In this document: one piece after another, positions 34,163 to 44,474 of the stretch | Position numbering within the stretch: position 1 is the stretch's first letter | Layout of the letters: each line of letters begins with the position of its first letter | Origin: Noviherbaspirillum malthae | GTDB lineage: Bacteria; Pseudomonadota; Gammaproteobacteria; Burkholderiales; Burkholderiaceae_D | Length of the DNA: 64,000 nucleotides | NCBI RefSeq assembly: GCF_015352985.1 | Contig: NZ_JACYXF010000003.1 | Location: 305,468 to 369,467 of the forward strand | Direction: 5' to 3' | Made by a program: the position numbers and the translations under genes | Notes under the pieces: model-generated | Seen by the model: the letters and a program-made list of their open reading frames with translations, nothing else | Told to the model about the DNA's origin: nothing | Database searches by the model: none

Positions 34163-37100
34163 ATGCACGCCAACCACAAATACCAGCTCCCCATCCAGAT
34201 TGCAATCATCGGCCTGAGCATTGCCGTCTTCATATTCGACTTCTTCACCCGCGTCGGCGTGGCCGAATGGGTGTTCTACCTGATCCCGGTGGTATTGAGT
34301 GCGATGCAGGGCAGGCGCTTCCTGCCGTTTGCGGTGGCCGGCATTCAGGCCATCATGATCGCCGTCGGCCTGGTGGTGTCTCCGGACGGCATCGATCCCA
34401 CGCTCGCCATCATCAACCGGGGATTCGGCACCATCGTGGTCTTCGTGGTCGCATTCCTGTCCTACCGTGTGGTGAGCGAGAGGCTGCGGTCGCAGCGGCT
34501 GCTGTGGCTGCAGGAAGGTCAGGCGCGCGTTGCGCGGAGCCTGCTCGGCGAGCAGGAGGTGCACGAGGTCGGCAACAACGTGCTGCGGGCGCTGGCCGGC
34601 TATGCCGATGCACAGCTGGGCGTGCTCTACCGCATCGACGGCCAGATGCTCAAGCTCGCGGGCAGCTATGCCTACACCGGCGCAACGCGCGAACTGCCGC
34701 TGCGTCACGGCCTGGCCGGCGAATGCGCCGCCGACGGCAAGGCGCGCTGGGTGACCGACATCCCGGCGGACTATATCAAGGTGGCTTCCGCGACGGGAGG
34801 CGCCTCTCCGCGCCAGCTGCTGATCGCGCCGATCACGGCCGAAGCGCGCATCATCGGCGTGATGGAACTCGGATTCATCAATGGCCGCATCGATGCGGCG
34901 GATCAGCTGGAGCTGACCCATCTCGTCGGCGAATCTGTCGGCATGGCGCTGCGTTCGGCCATGTACCGCCAGCACCTGAAGGAGCTGCTCGAGGAAACCC
35001 AGCGCCAGGCCGAGGAATTGCAGGCGCAGCAGGAAGAGCTGCGGGTATCCAACGAAGAACTGGAAGAGCAGGGCCGTGTACTGCTGGAGTCGCAAACCCG
35101 GCTGGAGAACCAGCAGGCCGAACTGGAGCAGACCAATGTGCAGCTGGAAGAACAGACCCAGCGGCTGGAGCGGCAAAAGCAGGATCTCCTGGCCGCGCAG
35201 CGGGCCATGCAGCGCAATGCGGAAGAACTGGCGCGCGCCAGCCGCTACAAGTCCGAGTTCCTTGCCAACATGTCGCATGAATTGCGCACTCCGCTCAACA
35301 GCTCGCTGATCCTGTCCAAGCTGCTCGGCAACAACCCCCAGGGCAACCTGACCGAGGAGCAGGTGCGCTATGCCCGCACCATCCATGACTCCAACAACGA
35401 CCTGCTCGCGCTGATCAACGACATTCTCGATCTGGCCAAGGTCGAATCCGGCCATGTCGACATCGCGCCGGAACCGGTGTCGGTGGCCGGCATCATCGAG
35501 CCGCTGCGCCAGACCTTCGAACCGGTGGCCAGGGACAAGGGCGTGGCGCTGACCATCGGCATTGCCCAGGACGTGCCGGCGACGCTGGTGACCGACGGCC
35601 AGCGTCTGCGGCAGGTATTGAAAAACCTGCTGTCGAACGCATTCAAGTTCACCGAGCGCGGCGAGGTCGTCCTGCATATATCACGGGCGCCGGGCAACAG
35701 GATTGCCTTCGCGGTGAAGGATACCGGCATCGGCATTCCCGAACACCAGCAGGATGTGATCTTCGAAGCCTTCCGCCCGGCCGACGGCACCACCAGCCGC
35801 AAGTACGGGGGTACCGGGTTGGGCCTGTCGATCTCGCGGGAACTCGCCCACAGGCTCGGCGGCGATATCCGGGTGCAAAGCGTGGCGGGCGCGGGCAGTA
35901 CCTTCACCCTGGAAGTCGCAGCCTCGCTGGATGCCGCTGCTCCCGATGCTTCCCGGCTTTCTACAGCGTCCGGTGCTTCCTATGGACTCCAACCAGGAGT
36001 GCACCGGGAAATGGCCGGCGCCGCCGCACTGCCTGCAGCGGTGCCGCAATCCGCGCTTCTGTCCGCGCCGGATGCCGCACTGGCCGCGAGCGATGATTTC
36101 CAGCCCATTGCCTTCCAATACGATGACCGTACCCAAGGCGAGCACGAACGCCTGATCCTGGTGATCGAGGATGATCCGCGGTTCGCGTCGGTCCTGAAGG
36201 ACCTCGCGCAGGAGCTCGACTTCGACTGCATCGCCGCCTCCAGCGGCGAAGAGGCGATTCGCCTCGCCAAGGACAAGTCGCCGAGCGGCATCCTGCTCGA
36301 CGTCGGCCTGCCCGACCAGTCGGGTCTGAGCGTGCTCGAGCGCCTCAAGCGCGATCCCGCCACGCGGCACATTCCGGTGCACATGATGTCGGTCGACGAT
36401 CATGTGCATACCGCGCTGGAGCTGGGGGCGGTCGGCTATGCGCTCAAGCCGGTGGCGCGCGAGCAGATCGTCGAGGCGATCGCGCGGCTCGAAGACAAGC
36501 TGCAGTCGCGCGCCCGCCAGGTGCTGGTGGTCGAGGACGACGCGGCGCTGCGCGAGAATATCGGCCTGCTGCTCAAGGCGCAGGACGTCGAAATCACCAG
36601 CGTCGGCACGGTCAAGGAAGCACTGGAGAAGGTGTCCTCCAATACCTATGACTGCATGGTCATGGACCTCAACCTGCCGGATGCGAGCGGCTATGACCTG
36701 CTCGAGAAAATGGCGGGCGGCGGCAAGTATTCCTTCCCGCCGGTCATCGTCTATACCGGCCGCACGCTGTCGCGCGACGAAGAGCAGCGCCTGCGCCGCT
36801 ATTCGCGCTCCATCATCGTCAAGGGTGCGAAGTCGCCCGAGCGTCTGCTCGATGAAGTCACGCTGTTCCTGCACCGCGTGGAAGCCTCGATGCCGCCGGA
36901 CGTGCAGAAACTGCTGCTGCAGGCCCGCCAGCGCGACGCCGTGTTCGAGGGACGGCAGATCCTGCTGGCCGAAGATGACGTGCGCAACATCTTTGCGCTC
37001 TCCAGCGTGTTCGAGCCGCTCGGCGCAAAGCTGGAGATTGCCCGCAACGGCCGCGAAGCGATCGAGCGGCTGGAGCGTGACGACGGCATCGACCTGGTGC

Positions 37101-37318
37101 TGATGGACCTGATGATGCCGGAAATGGACGGCCTGCAAGCCATCCGCGAAATACGCAAGCATCAGGAATGGTCGCGCCTGCCCATCATTGCGCTCACGGC
37201 AAAGGCCATGGCCGACGACCGCAAGAACTGCATCGATGCCGGCGCCAGCGACTATATCGCCAAGCCGATCGATATCGAGAAGCTGGTATCGCTATGCCGC
37301 GTATGGATGCCTAAGTAG
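34163..37318 (+). CDS. Hybrid histidine kinase with GAF sensor and three receiver domains
   Basis: A 1051-residue inner-membrane kinase. Three or four N-terminal helices (about 10-100) are followed by a GAF domain (about 125-270), a long Gln/Glu coiled coil (about 275-355), and HisKA with FLANMSHELRTPLNSSL. The HATPase has NLLSNAFKFTERG, DTGIGIP and GGTGLGLSISREL. Three receivers follow: LILVIEDDPRF with ILLDVGLPD; VLVVEDDAAL with MVMDLNLPD; and ILLAEDDVRN with LVLMDLMMPEMDG. The second lacks the usual Lys context after its Thr (YTGRTLSRDEEQ). It is followed after nine bases by cheR, then cheB and a receiver-kinase, forming a non-canonical chemosensory-like operon. No strong ribosome site is visible. 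Confidence 0.9.
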   Translation: MHANHKYQLPIQIAIIGLSIAVFIFDFFTRVGVAEWVFYLIPVVLSAMQGRRFLPFAVAGIQAIMIAVGLVVSPDGIDPTLAIINRGFGTIVVFVVAFLSYRVVSERLRSQRLLWLQEGQARVARSLLGEQEVHEVGNNVLRALAGYADAQLGVLYRIDGQMLKLAGSYAYTGATRELPLRHGLAGECAADGKARWVTDIPADYIKVASATGGASPRQLLIAPITAEARIIGVMELGFINGRIDAADQLELTHLVGESVGMALRSAMYRQHLKELLEETQRQAEELQAQQEELRVSNEELEEQGRVLLESQTRLENQQAELEQTNVQLEEQTQRLERQKQDLLAAQRAMQRNAEELARASRYKSEFLANMSHELRTPLNSSLILSKLLGNNPQGNLTEEQVRYARTIHDSNNDLLALINDILDLAKVESGHVDIAPEPVSVAGIIEPLRQTFEPVARDKGVALTIGIAQDVPATLVTDGQRLRQVLKNLLSNAFKFTERGEVVLHISRAPGNRIAFAVKDTGIGIPEHQQDVIFEAFRPADGTTSRKYGGTGLGLSISRELAHRLGGDIRVQSVAGAGSTFTLEVAASLDAAAPDASRLSTASGASYGLQPGVHREMAGAAALPAAVPQSALLSAPDAALAASDDFQPIAFQYDDRTQGEHERLILVIEDDPRFASVLKDLAQELDFDCIAASSGEEAIRLAKDKSPSGILLDVGLPDQSGLSVLERLKRDPATRHIPVHMMSVDDHVHTALELGAVGYALKPVAREQIVEAIARLEDKLQSRARQVLVVEDDAALRENIGLLLKAQDVEITSVGTVKEALEKVSSNTYDCMVMDLNLPDASGYDLLEKMAGGGKYSFPPVIVYTGRTLSRDEEQRLRRYSRSIIVKGAKSPERLLDEVTLFLHRVEASMPPDVQKLLLQARQRDAVFEGRQILLAEDDVRNIFALSSVFEPLGAKLEIARNGREAIERLERDDGIDLVLMDLMMPEMDGLQAIREIRKHQEWSRLPIIALTAKAMADDRKNCIDAGASDYIAKPIDIEKLVSLCRVWMPK

Positions 37319-37327
37319 AATAGCGGC

Positions 37328-38152
37328 ATGACCCGACTCGATCCCGCGTTCGACATTGAGCTGCGCCTCCTGCTGGAAGGCATCTTCCTGCGTTACCAGC
37401 ACGACTTCCGCCATTATGCGGTGGCGTCGCTGCGGCGGCGTATCGTGCAGGCGATGCGGCGCTTCAACTGCCGCACGGTGTCGGAACTGCAGGGCCTGAT
37501 CCTGAACGACCCGGCGATCTTCGCGCAGATGCTGCAATACTTCACCGTCCAGGTCAGCGAGATGTTCCGCGACCCGCAATATTTCCTCGCGCTCAAGACG
37601 GAGGTGTTTCCGCTGCTTGCCACCTATCCCTCGATCAAGATATGGGTGGCCGGCTGCAGCTCGGGTGAGGAAGTGTGGTCGCTGGCCGTCCTGCTGGACG
37701 AGGCCGGCCTGCTGGAACGTTGCCTGATCTACGCGACCGACATCAATCCGGACGCGCTCAAGGCCGCCGAGGCCGGCGTGTTTCCGCTGGACCGCATCGC
37801 CGGCTTCAGCACCAACTACCAGCAGGCCGGCGGCGAGCGCTCGCTGTCGGACTACTACACAGCCGCCTATCACGGCGCGCTGTTCGACCGGCGCCTGCGC
37901 AAACAGATGGTGTTTGCCGATCACAGCCTGGCCACCGACAGCGTGTTCTCGGAAGTGCATCTGGTGTCGTGCCGCAACGTGCTGATCTACTTCGACCGCG
38001 AACTGCAGGACCGCGCCATCGGCCTGTTCCGCGATGCGCTGGTCCACCGCGGATTTCTCGGCCTGGGCATGAAGGAAAGCCTGCGCTTCACGTCGCATGC
38101 CGATGCCTTCGCCAGCATCGCCATGGCCGAGAAGATCTTTCAACGCCGATAG
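37328..38152 (+). CDS. cheR: CheR-type protein-glutamate methyltransferase
   Basis: A 274-residue AdoMet-dependent methyltransferase. The N-terminal helical domain (LRRRIVQAMRRFNCRTVSELQGLIL) is followed by EMFRDPQYFLAL, the AdoMet motif IWVAGCSSGEEVWSLAVLLDEAG, the acidic ATDINPDALKAAEAGVFPLD and HLVSCRNVLIYFDRELQDRAI. Length fits CheR (about 270-290). It sits between a hybrid kinase and cheB, not in a flagellar chemotaxis cluster. It may methylate the kinase coiled coil or a receptor such as the EWEEF-tailed MCP at 10592 (inference). Confidence 0.93.
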   Translation: MTRLDPAFDIELRLLLEGIFLRYQHDFRHYAVASLRRRIVQAMRRFNCRTVSELQGLILNDPAIFAQMLQYFTVQVSEMFRDPQYFLALKTEVFPLLATYPSIKIWVAGCSSGEEVWSLAVLLDEAGLLERCLIYATDINPDALKAAEAGVFPLDRIAGFSTNYQQAGGERSLSDYYTAAYHGALFDRRLRKQMVFADHSLATDSVFSEVHLVSCRNVLIYFDRELQDRAIGLFRDALVHRGFLGLGMKESLRFTSHADAFASIAMAEKIFQRR

Positions 38153-38165
38153 GACGAGGAACGCC

Positions 38166-38768
38166 ATGAGCGAAACGAACCGAATCGAACTGGTGGTCAT
38201 CGGCGTATCGGCAGGCGGCGTGGAAGCGCTCGGCCGCCTGCTTCCCGCCTTGCCCGCGGACCTCAACGCCGCGGTTGCCGTCGTGCTGCACATTCCGCCG
38301 GACCGGCACAGCCGCCTGCCGGAACTGTTCGGGCCGCGCTGCAGGCTTGCCCTCAAGGAAGTCGAGGACAAGGAACTGGTCTTGCCCAACATCGTGTATT
38401 TCGCTCCGCCCGACTATCACATGCTGGTGGAACCCGACGGAAGCTTCTCGCTGTCGCAGGATGAACCGGTGAATTTCTCGCGGCCTTCCATCGATCTGCT
38501 GTTCGAATCCGCCGCGCTGGCTTATCGTGCGGCGGTACTTGGTATCATACTGACTGGCGCGAGCGCCGACGGCGCGGCAGGGCTGAAGTCCCTGCGCGAA
38601 TCCGGCGGCACCGCATGGGTGCAGGACCCCGAGGATGCAGCCATGCCGGTCATGCCGGCTGCGGCGATCAGCGAGGCCGGCGCCGACCGCATACTTTCTC
38701 TCAATCAGATGGCAAGCCTGTTGTCTTCGCCGACAGCGCTGGACTTGCCGAGGCAGCTTTCATCTTGA
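38166..38768 (+). CDS. cheB: CheB-type protein-glutamate methylesterase without receiver domain
   Basis: A 200-residue stand-alone CheB catalytic domain. The catalytic triad is visible: Ser in VVIGVSAGGVEALG, His in AVVLHIPPDRHSRLPEL, and Asp in ILTGASADGAAGLKSLRESGG. The phosphorylated receiver domain of classical CheB is absent, so it must be controlled by neighbouring receivers or act constitutively. GAGGA seven bases before the ATG fixes the start. Its stop overlaps the TTG start of the next gene. Confidence 0.92.
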   Translation: MSETNRIELVVIGVSAGGVEALGRLLPALPADLNAAVAVVLHIPPDRHSRLPELFGPRCRLALKEVEDKELVLPNIVYFAPPDYHMLVEPDGSFSLSQDEPVNFSRPSIDLLFESAALAYRAAVLGIILTGASADGAAGLKSLRESGGTAWVQDPEDAAMPVMPAAAISEAGADRILSLNQMASLLSSPTALDLPRQLSS

Positions 38769-39853
38769 GTCAAGACATCAACATCCTCGTCGTGGACGAC
38801 GTTGCCCAGAATTTGGTGGCAATGCAGGCACTGCTCGCACGCGACGGCATACGGGTGATAACGGCGTCTTCCGGACCGGAAGCGCTCGAAATCCTGCTCG
38901 TCCATGAAGTCGCGCTCGCCCTCGTCGACGTGCAGATGCCGCTCATGGATGGCTTCGAACTTGCGGAACTGATCCGCGGCAGCGCCCGCACGCGCGCGGT
39001 GCCGCTGATCTTCCTGACCGCGGCGGCGACCGAGGCGAAGACCACCTTCCGCGGCTACGAGGCAGGCGCCGTCGATTTCCTCTACAAGCCCGTCGACCCC
39101 GCCGCGCTCAAGAGCAAGGTCAATGTCTTCGTCGAACTGCATGCGAAGGAAAAGCAGCTCTCGCGCCAGCTTGAAGAGCTGCGCCAGGCGCTGCACATGA
39201 ATGAAATGTTCGCCGCCGTGCTCGGGCATGACCTGCGCAATCCGCTGTCGTCGATCATGATGGGCGCCGAAGCGATACGGCTGGTGTCGGACAATCCCCA
39301 GATCACCGCCTCGGCCGACCGCATTCGTTCCAGCGGCGACCGCATGATGAAGATGATCGGCCAGCTGCTCGATGTCACGCGCATCCGCTCGGACGGCATA
39401 CGCCTGAACCTGCAACCGAAAAGCTATGTCGACATCGGCCGCAAGATCGCGGGCGAGCTCGCCCACGGCCGGCCGGACAAGCGCATCGATATCGAATCCA
39501 GGGGCAATTGCGAAGGCATGGTCGACGGCGATCGTCTCGAGCAGATTTTCTCCAACCTCATCGGCAATGCATTGCAGCACGGCGAGCCCGGTGCGCCGGT
39601 TCAGGTCGGCATCGACGGTTCCGCGCAGCGCAGCATCGTCGTGGAAGTCAGGAACGGCGGCGTGGTGCCGGAATCGGTACGCCCTTACCTCTTCGAGCCG
39701 TTTCGCGCCGGCGTGATGCAGCGTCACCCGAGCGAAGGGCTCGGACTCGGCCTCTACATCGTCAAGCACTTCGTCGATGCCCACGGCGGCAAGGTGGAAC
39801 TGCATTCGAGCCAGGAAGAGGGAACGGCGATACGGATCGCAATGCCGAGGTGA
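38765..39853 (+). CDS. Receiver-histidine kinase (REC-HisKA-HATPase)
   Basis: A 362-residue cytoplasmic protein with an N-terminal receiver (ILVVDDVAQNLVAM, ALVDVQMPLMDGFEL, LTAAATEAKT, FLYKPVDP), a short coiled coil and a kinase module. The H-box is LGHDLRNPLSSIMMG, and the ATPase has IFSNLIGNALQHG and EGLGLGLYIVKHFVDAHGG. The usual DxGxG box is VRNGGVVPE, lacking the Asp, so ATP binding may be altered. The start is TTG at 38765, overlapping the cheB stop; the frame is open upstream but antisense-like. It ends the four-gene signalling operon. Confidence 0.87.
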   Translation: MSQDINILVVDDVAQNLVAMQALLARDGIRVITASSGPEALEILLVHEVALALVDVQMPLMDGFELAELIRGSARTRAVPLIFLTAAATEAKTTFRGYEAGAVDFLYKPVDPAALKSKVNVFVELHAKEKQLSRQLEELRQALHMNEMFAAVLGHDLRNPLSSIMMGAEAIRLVSDNPQITASADRIRSSGDRMMKMIGQLLDVTRIRSDGIRLNLQPKSYVDIGRKIAGELAHGRPDKRIDIESRGNCEGMVDGDRLEQIFSNLIGNALQHGEPGAPVQVGIDGSAQRSIVVEVRNGGVVPESVRPYLFEPFRAGVMQRHPSEGLGLGLYIVKHFVDAHGGKVELHSSQEEGTAIRIAMPR

Positions 39854-39911
39854 GTTCGCTGCCTGTTCGCCGGCTGCCTGGCCTTGAGCAGTCAACGAAT
39901 TTCTGAAAGAC

Positions 39912-40073
39912 CCGGTGCATCTGCATTTCACTCCCTCTCCCGCAGGCGGGAGAGGGTCGGGGTGAGGGGGCGCATGACGAAGAGCGGCCCTGACAAGCCC
40001 CCTCATTCCCGGCCCTCGCTCTACTCCCCGCCTGTGGGCGTAGGGAGCAAAACGATGCGTCAAACCACTTTTA
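39912..40073 (+). repeat. Intergenic hairpin repeat element, copy B
   Basis: The element begins with ccggtgcat-like sequence, has hairpin 1 at 39933-39956 (CCCTCTCCCGC / GCGGGAGAGGG), a spacer containing gacgaagagcgg, a degenerate hairpin 2 at about 40019-40048, and ends with gcgtcaaaccactttt. Copy C at 42684-42838 matches it end to end. Both have the same orientation and flank the enoyl-CoA hydratase/nitronate monooxygenase pair. Confidence 0.8.
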
Positions 40074-40200
40074 ACGCTCAGCTTGGCGTGTCGCGGTTGT
40101 CATCCAAAGCCCCCTCTACGGACTGCCGATATGCAATCTCAACCTTGCCAGCCTGAAAATCCGCCGCTCTTCTGTTCCATGTCCTGAGTCGGGATGGATA

Positions 40201-41088
40201 TCACTTGAACTCCGGTTCCTCCCACCACGGGAAGAACGGCGGCATGTCGCCGGAGACCTTGTCGGCAAAGACCGCCGGGCGTTTTTCGAGGAAGGCCGTC
40301 ACGCCTTCGCGTGCATCGGCCGACTGCCCGCGCGACTGTATGGAACGGCTGTCGATGCGATGCGCATCCATCGGGTGCTGTGCCGCCGACATGCGCCACA
40401 GCATCTGCCTGGTCAGCGCGACCGAGACCGGGGCGGTATTGTCGGCAATCTCCCTTGCCAGCGCATAAGCCGCCGGCAGCAAATCGTCGGGCTCATGCAG
40501 CGAACGGACCAGCCCGTGCGCAAGCGCCTCCTCGGCGCCGAACACGCGTCCGGTCGTACACCACTCGAGCGCGGTCTGCATGCCGACCAGCCGCGGCAGG
40601 AACCATGACGAGGCGGCTTCCAGCGTAATGCCGCGCCTTGCAAAGACGAAGCCGAAGCGCGCCTGGGTCGATGCAAGCCGCATGTCCATCGGCAGCTGCA
40701 TGGTGGCGCCGATGCCGACGGCGGGTCCGTTGATGGCGCCGATGACGGGCTTCAGGCTTTCAAAGATGCGCAGGGTGTTCGTGCCGCCGCCGTCGCGGTA
40801 CACATCGCCCACCTTCAGAGATTCGCGGGTCAGATCGCCAGGATTGGCCTTGCGGTCGAAGGTGGCGCCGCCGGAAGACAGGTCGGCGCCGGCGCAGAAA
40901 GCGCGTCCCGCGCCGGTGATGACCACGACGCGCACATTATCGTCGGCATCGGTTTCGTCGAACAGCGCGATGAGTTCCTCGCGCATTTTTGCGTTGTAGG
41001 CATTGAGCTTGTCGGGGCGATTCAGCGTGATCGTCGCAATGCCCCGGTCAACGCTGTAGAGCGTGGTTTCGAGTGTCGGTAAAGGCAT
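40201..41088 (-). CDS. Enoyl-CoA hydratase/isomerase family protein
   Basis: A 295-residue crotonase-fold enzyme. The oxyanion-hole motifs are present: GRAFCAGADLSSGG and INGPAVGIGATMQLPMDMRLAS. The second catalytic Glu region is FARRGITLEAASSWFLPRLVG, with Glu at the position of one of the hydratase glutamates. The C-terminus (EGVTAFLEKRPAVF) is the usual trimerisation helix. GGAGA eight bases upstream of MPLPTLET supports the start. It lies 79 bases downstream of the nitronate monooxygenase gene and is probably co-transcribed; the pathway is not defined by the sequence. Confidence 0.9.
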   Translation of the reverse strand: MPLPTLETTLYSVDRGIATITLNRPDKLNAYNAKMREELIALFDETDADDNVRVVVITGAGRAFCAGADLSSGGATFDRKANPGDLTRESLKVGDVYRDGGGTNTLRIFESLKPVIGAINGPAVGIGATMQLPMDMRLASTQARFGFVFARRGITLEAASSWFLPRLVGMQTALEWCTTGRVFGAEEALAHGLVRSLHEPDDLLPAAYALAREIADNTAPVSVALTRQMLWRMSAAQHPMDAHRIDSRSIQSRGQSADAREGVTAFLEKRPAVFADKVSGDMPPFFPWWEEPEFK

Positions 41089-41167
41089 GATGGTGTCTCC
41101 ATTTATGAAATGTGTTCCGACTTGCCGTCCACGCCCCGTCAAGGCCCGAGATGCGTGGACGCTGCCG

Positions 41168-42683
<1,516 letters not shown>

Positions 42684-42838
42684 CCGGGTGCATGTGTATT
42701 TCGCTCCCTCTCCCGCAGGCGGGAGAGGGCTGGGGTGAGGGCGGTTGTGACGAAGAGCGGTCTTGCACGCCCCCTCATCCCCGACCCTTCTCCCGCCTAC
42801 GGGAGAAGGGTGAAAAACACCACGCGTCAAACAACTTT
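42684..42838 (+). repeat. Intergenic hairpin repeat element, copy C
   Basis: It begins ccgggtgcatg, has hairpin 1 at 42706-42729 (same arms as copy B), a spacer with gacgaagagcgg, an intact hairpin 2 at 42785-42810 (CCCTTCTCCCGC-type arms) and ends gcgtcaaacaactttt. It is the best-preserved copy. The sequence from 42839 to 43107 before the carboxypeptidase gene shows no other feature. Confidence 0.8.
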
Positions 42839-43107
42839 TGCTGCCGCGCCTAGTTACATGGCTGCCATTTGAATGCTTTGTTTAAAGGCCGTGGATTCTG
42901 ATCATTATGTTCATGCGGCGATGATTTATTGATAAGTCACTGTACGTTGCGTACGCATTCGCAGGTGCATGCTTCTGTCTTTCCTTGCATGCATTGAACG
43001 AAGAATTCGTTTTGAATGTATAAACCCGGCAGCCCAGCTTCGTAGCCGCGTCCAGAAACCGGAGTTACCGCAGCTTACGGCCCTTTGTTCTCTTTTGACT
43101 GTTCTAC

Positions 43108-44265
43108 ATGCCAAAACCCACTGTTTCCCTCATTGCCCGTGCCGTCGTTTCCGGCACCATCCTGGCGGCAGCCCTGCCTGCCTTGTCCCAAACCGTTCCG
43201 GCACCGGTTGCCGCCGCAAGAAGCTGGACTGTCCTCGACGCCAATACCGGCAAGACCCTGGCGTCGCAGGAGGCAGGCCTGCGCATCATTCCCGCCTCCC
43301 TGACCAAGGTGATGACCGCCTACCTGGTGTTCGAGGCGGTGCGCGACGAACGCCTGCAGTGGAAGCAGATGGTCAATGTTTCGCTCAATGCCTACCGCGT
43401 TGACAAATCGTCTTCCAAGATGTTCATCGACCCGAAGGTGCCGGTGTCGATCCAGGACCTCACCTATGGCCTGATCATCCAGTCCGGCAACGATGCGGCG
43501 GTTCAGCTGGCCGAGGAGATTGCCGGCAGCGAGGAAACCTTCGCGGCGATGATGAACAAGAAGGCGCTGGAACTCGGCATGAAGGGCAGCCACTTCATGA
43601 ACGCGTCCGGCCTGCCCCATCCGGAGCACTACTCGACAGCGGAAGACCTGGCGATATTGGCAGCGCGCCTGATCCGCGACTTCCCCGAAGAGTACAAGAT
43701 CTATTCGATCAAGGAATTCACTTACAACAATATCAAGCAGGGCAACCGCAACCTGCTGCTGTACCGCGATCCGACCGTCGACGGCATGAAGACCGGCTAT
43801 GTGAACGGCTCCGGCTACAACCTGATTGCATCGGCCAAGCGCAACGGCGACCAGCGCATCATTACCGTGGTGACCGGCACCGCGTCGGCGCGGGTCCGCG
43901 CCGACGAAAGCATGAAGCTGCTCGGATGGGCCTACTCCAACTTCGAGAGCGTCAAGCTTGCCGCCGCCGGCCAGCAGCTGGCGACGCCGACGGTATGGAA
44001 GGGCACCCAGAAATCCTTCAAGGCCGGCTTCGGCGTCGATCGCTTCGAAACCCTCGGCAAGGGCGCGGGCAGCAAGATCAAGACCGAGATGGTCGTGCAG
44101 GAGAAACTGGTGGCTCCGATCGCCAAGGGCGCGAAGGTGGGCACGGTGAAGGTGAGCTTCGACGGCAAGCCGTTGGCCGACCTGCCGCTGGTTGCGCTGG
44201 AAGACGTCAAGGAAGCCGGCTTCTTCGCGCGGCTTTGGGATTCGCTGATGATGCTGTTTGCCTGA
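43108..44265 (+). CDS. D-alanyl-D-alanine carboxypeptidase (PBP5/6 type)
   Basis: A 385-residue periplasmic peptidase that trims the terminal D-Ala of peptidoglycan stem peptides. A signal peptide covers residues 1-28 (cleavage after LSQ or nearby). The penicillin-binding motifs are S-x-x-K in IPASLTKVMTAY, S-x-N in IIQSGNDAAVQLAEEIAG and K-T-G in TVDGMKTGYVNGSGYNL. The C-terminal PBP5 domain (GAKVGTVKVSFDGKPLADLPL) ends in an amphipathic membrane anchor (FFARLWDSLMMLF). Length matches DacA/DacC. It is single, converging on an effector-like gene. Confidence 0.93.
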   Translation: MPKPTVSLIARAVVSGTILAAALPALSQTVPAPVAAARSWTVLDANTGKTLASQEAGLRIIPASLTKVMTAYLVFEAVRDERLQWKQMVNVSLNAYRVDKSSSKMFIDPKVPVSIQDLTYGLIIQSGNDAAVQLAEEIAGSEETFAAMMNKKALELGMKGSHFMNASGLPHPEHYSTAEDLAILAARLIRDFPEEYKIYSIKEFTYNNIKQGNRNLLLYRDPTVDGMKTGYVNGSGYNLIASAKRNGDQRIITVVTGTASARVRADESMKLLGWAYSNFESVKLAAAGQQLATPTVWKGTQKSFKAGFGVDRFETLGKGAGSKIKTEMVVQEKLVAPIAKGAKVGTVKVSFDGKPLADLPLVALEDVKEAGFFARLWDSLMMLFA

Positions 44266-44307
44266 CTTGCGGCAGTTGCCGGCACGCCGCTATCGCCAGC
44301 CATGGCT

Positions 44308-44347
44308 TCCGTGTTCATGGGCGCATAATGCTTTCCATGAACACGGA
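44308..44347. terminator. Inverted repeat between convergent genes
   Basis: TCCGTGTTCATGG (44308-44320) and CCATGAACACGGA (44335-44347) form a perfect 13-base-pair stem with a 14-base loop, 45 bases after the carboxypeptidase stop. No T run follows, so it is a weak or Rho-assisted terminator, or an operator-like palindrome. Confidence 0.45.
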
Positions 44348-44474
44348 GGTTGCATGACGGGGCGGCGACTCCAAAGGCGTGCGGCAGTCCGGTACCCGGA
44401 CAGGAAATTGCGGCAGGACCCAGTTGCCCAATATAAGCACATTCGGCGCTGTTGGTGAGACCCTAGGCCAGCGA

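Noticed and set aside
43569..43596. GGAACT-N15-CCACTTC inside the D,D-carboxypeptidase gene
   Set aside because: It looks like a hrp box but ends CCACNNC rather than CCACNNA and lies in the middle of a well-conserved coding region, so it is treated as a chance match.
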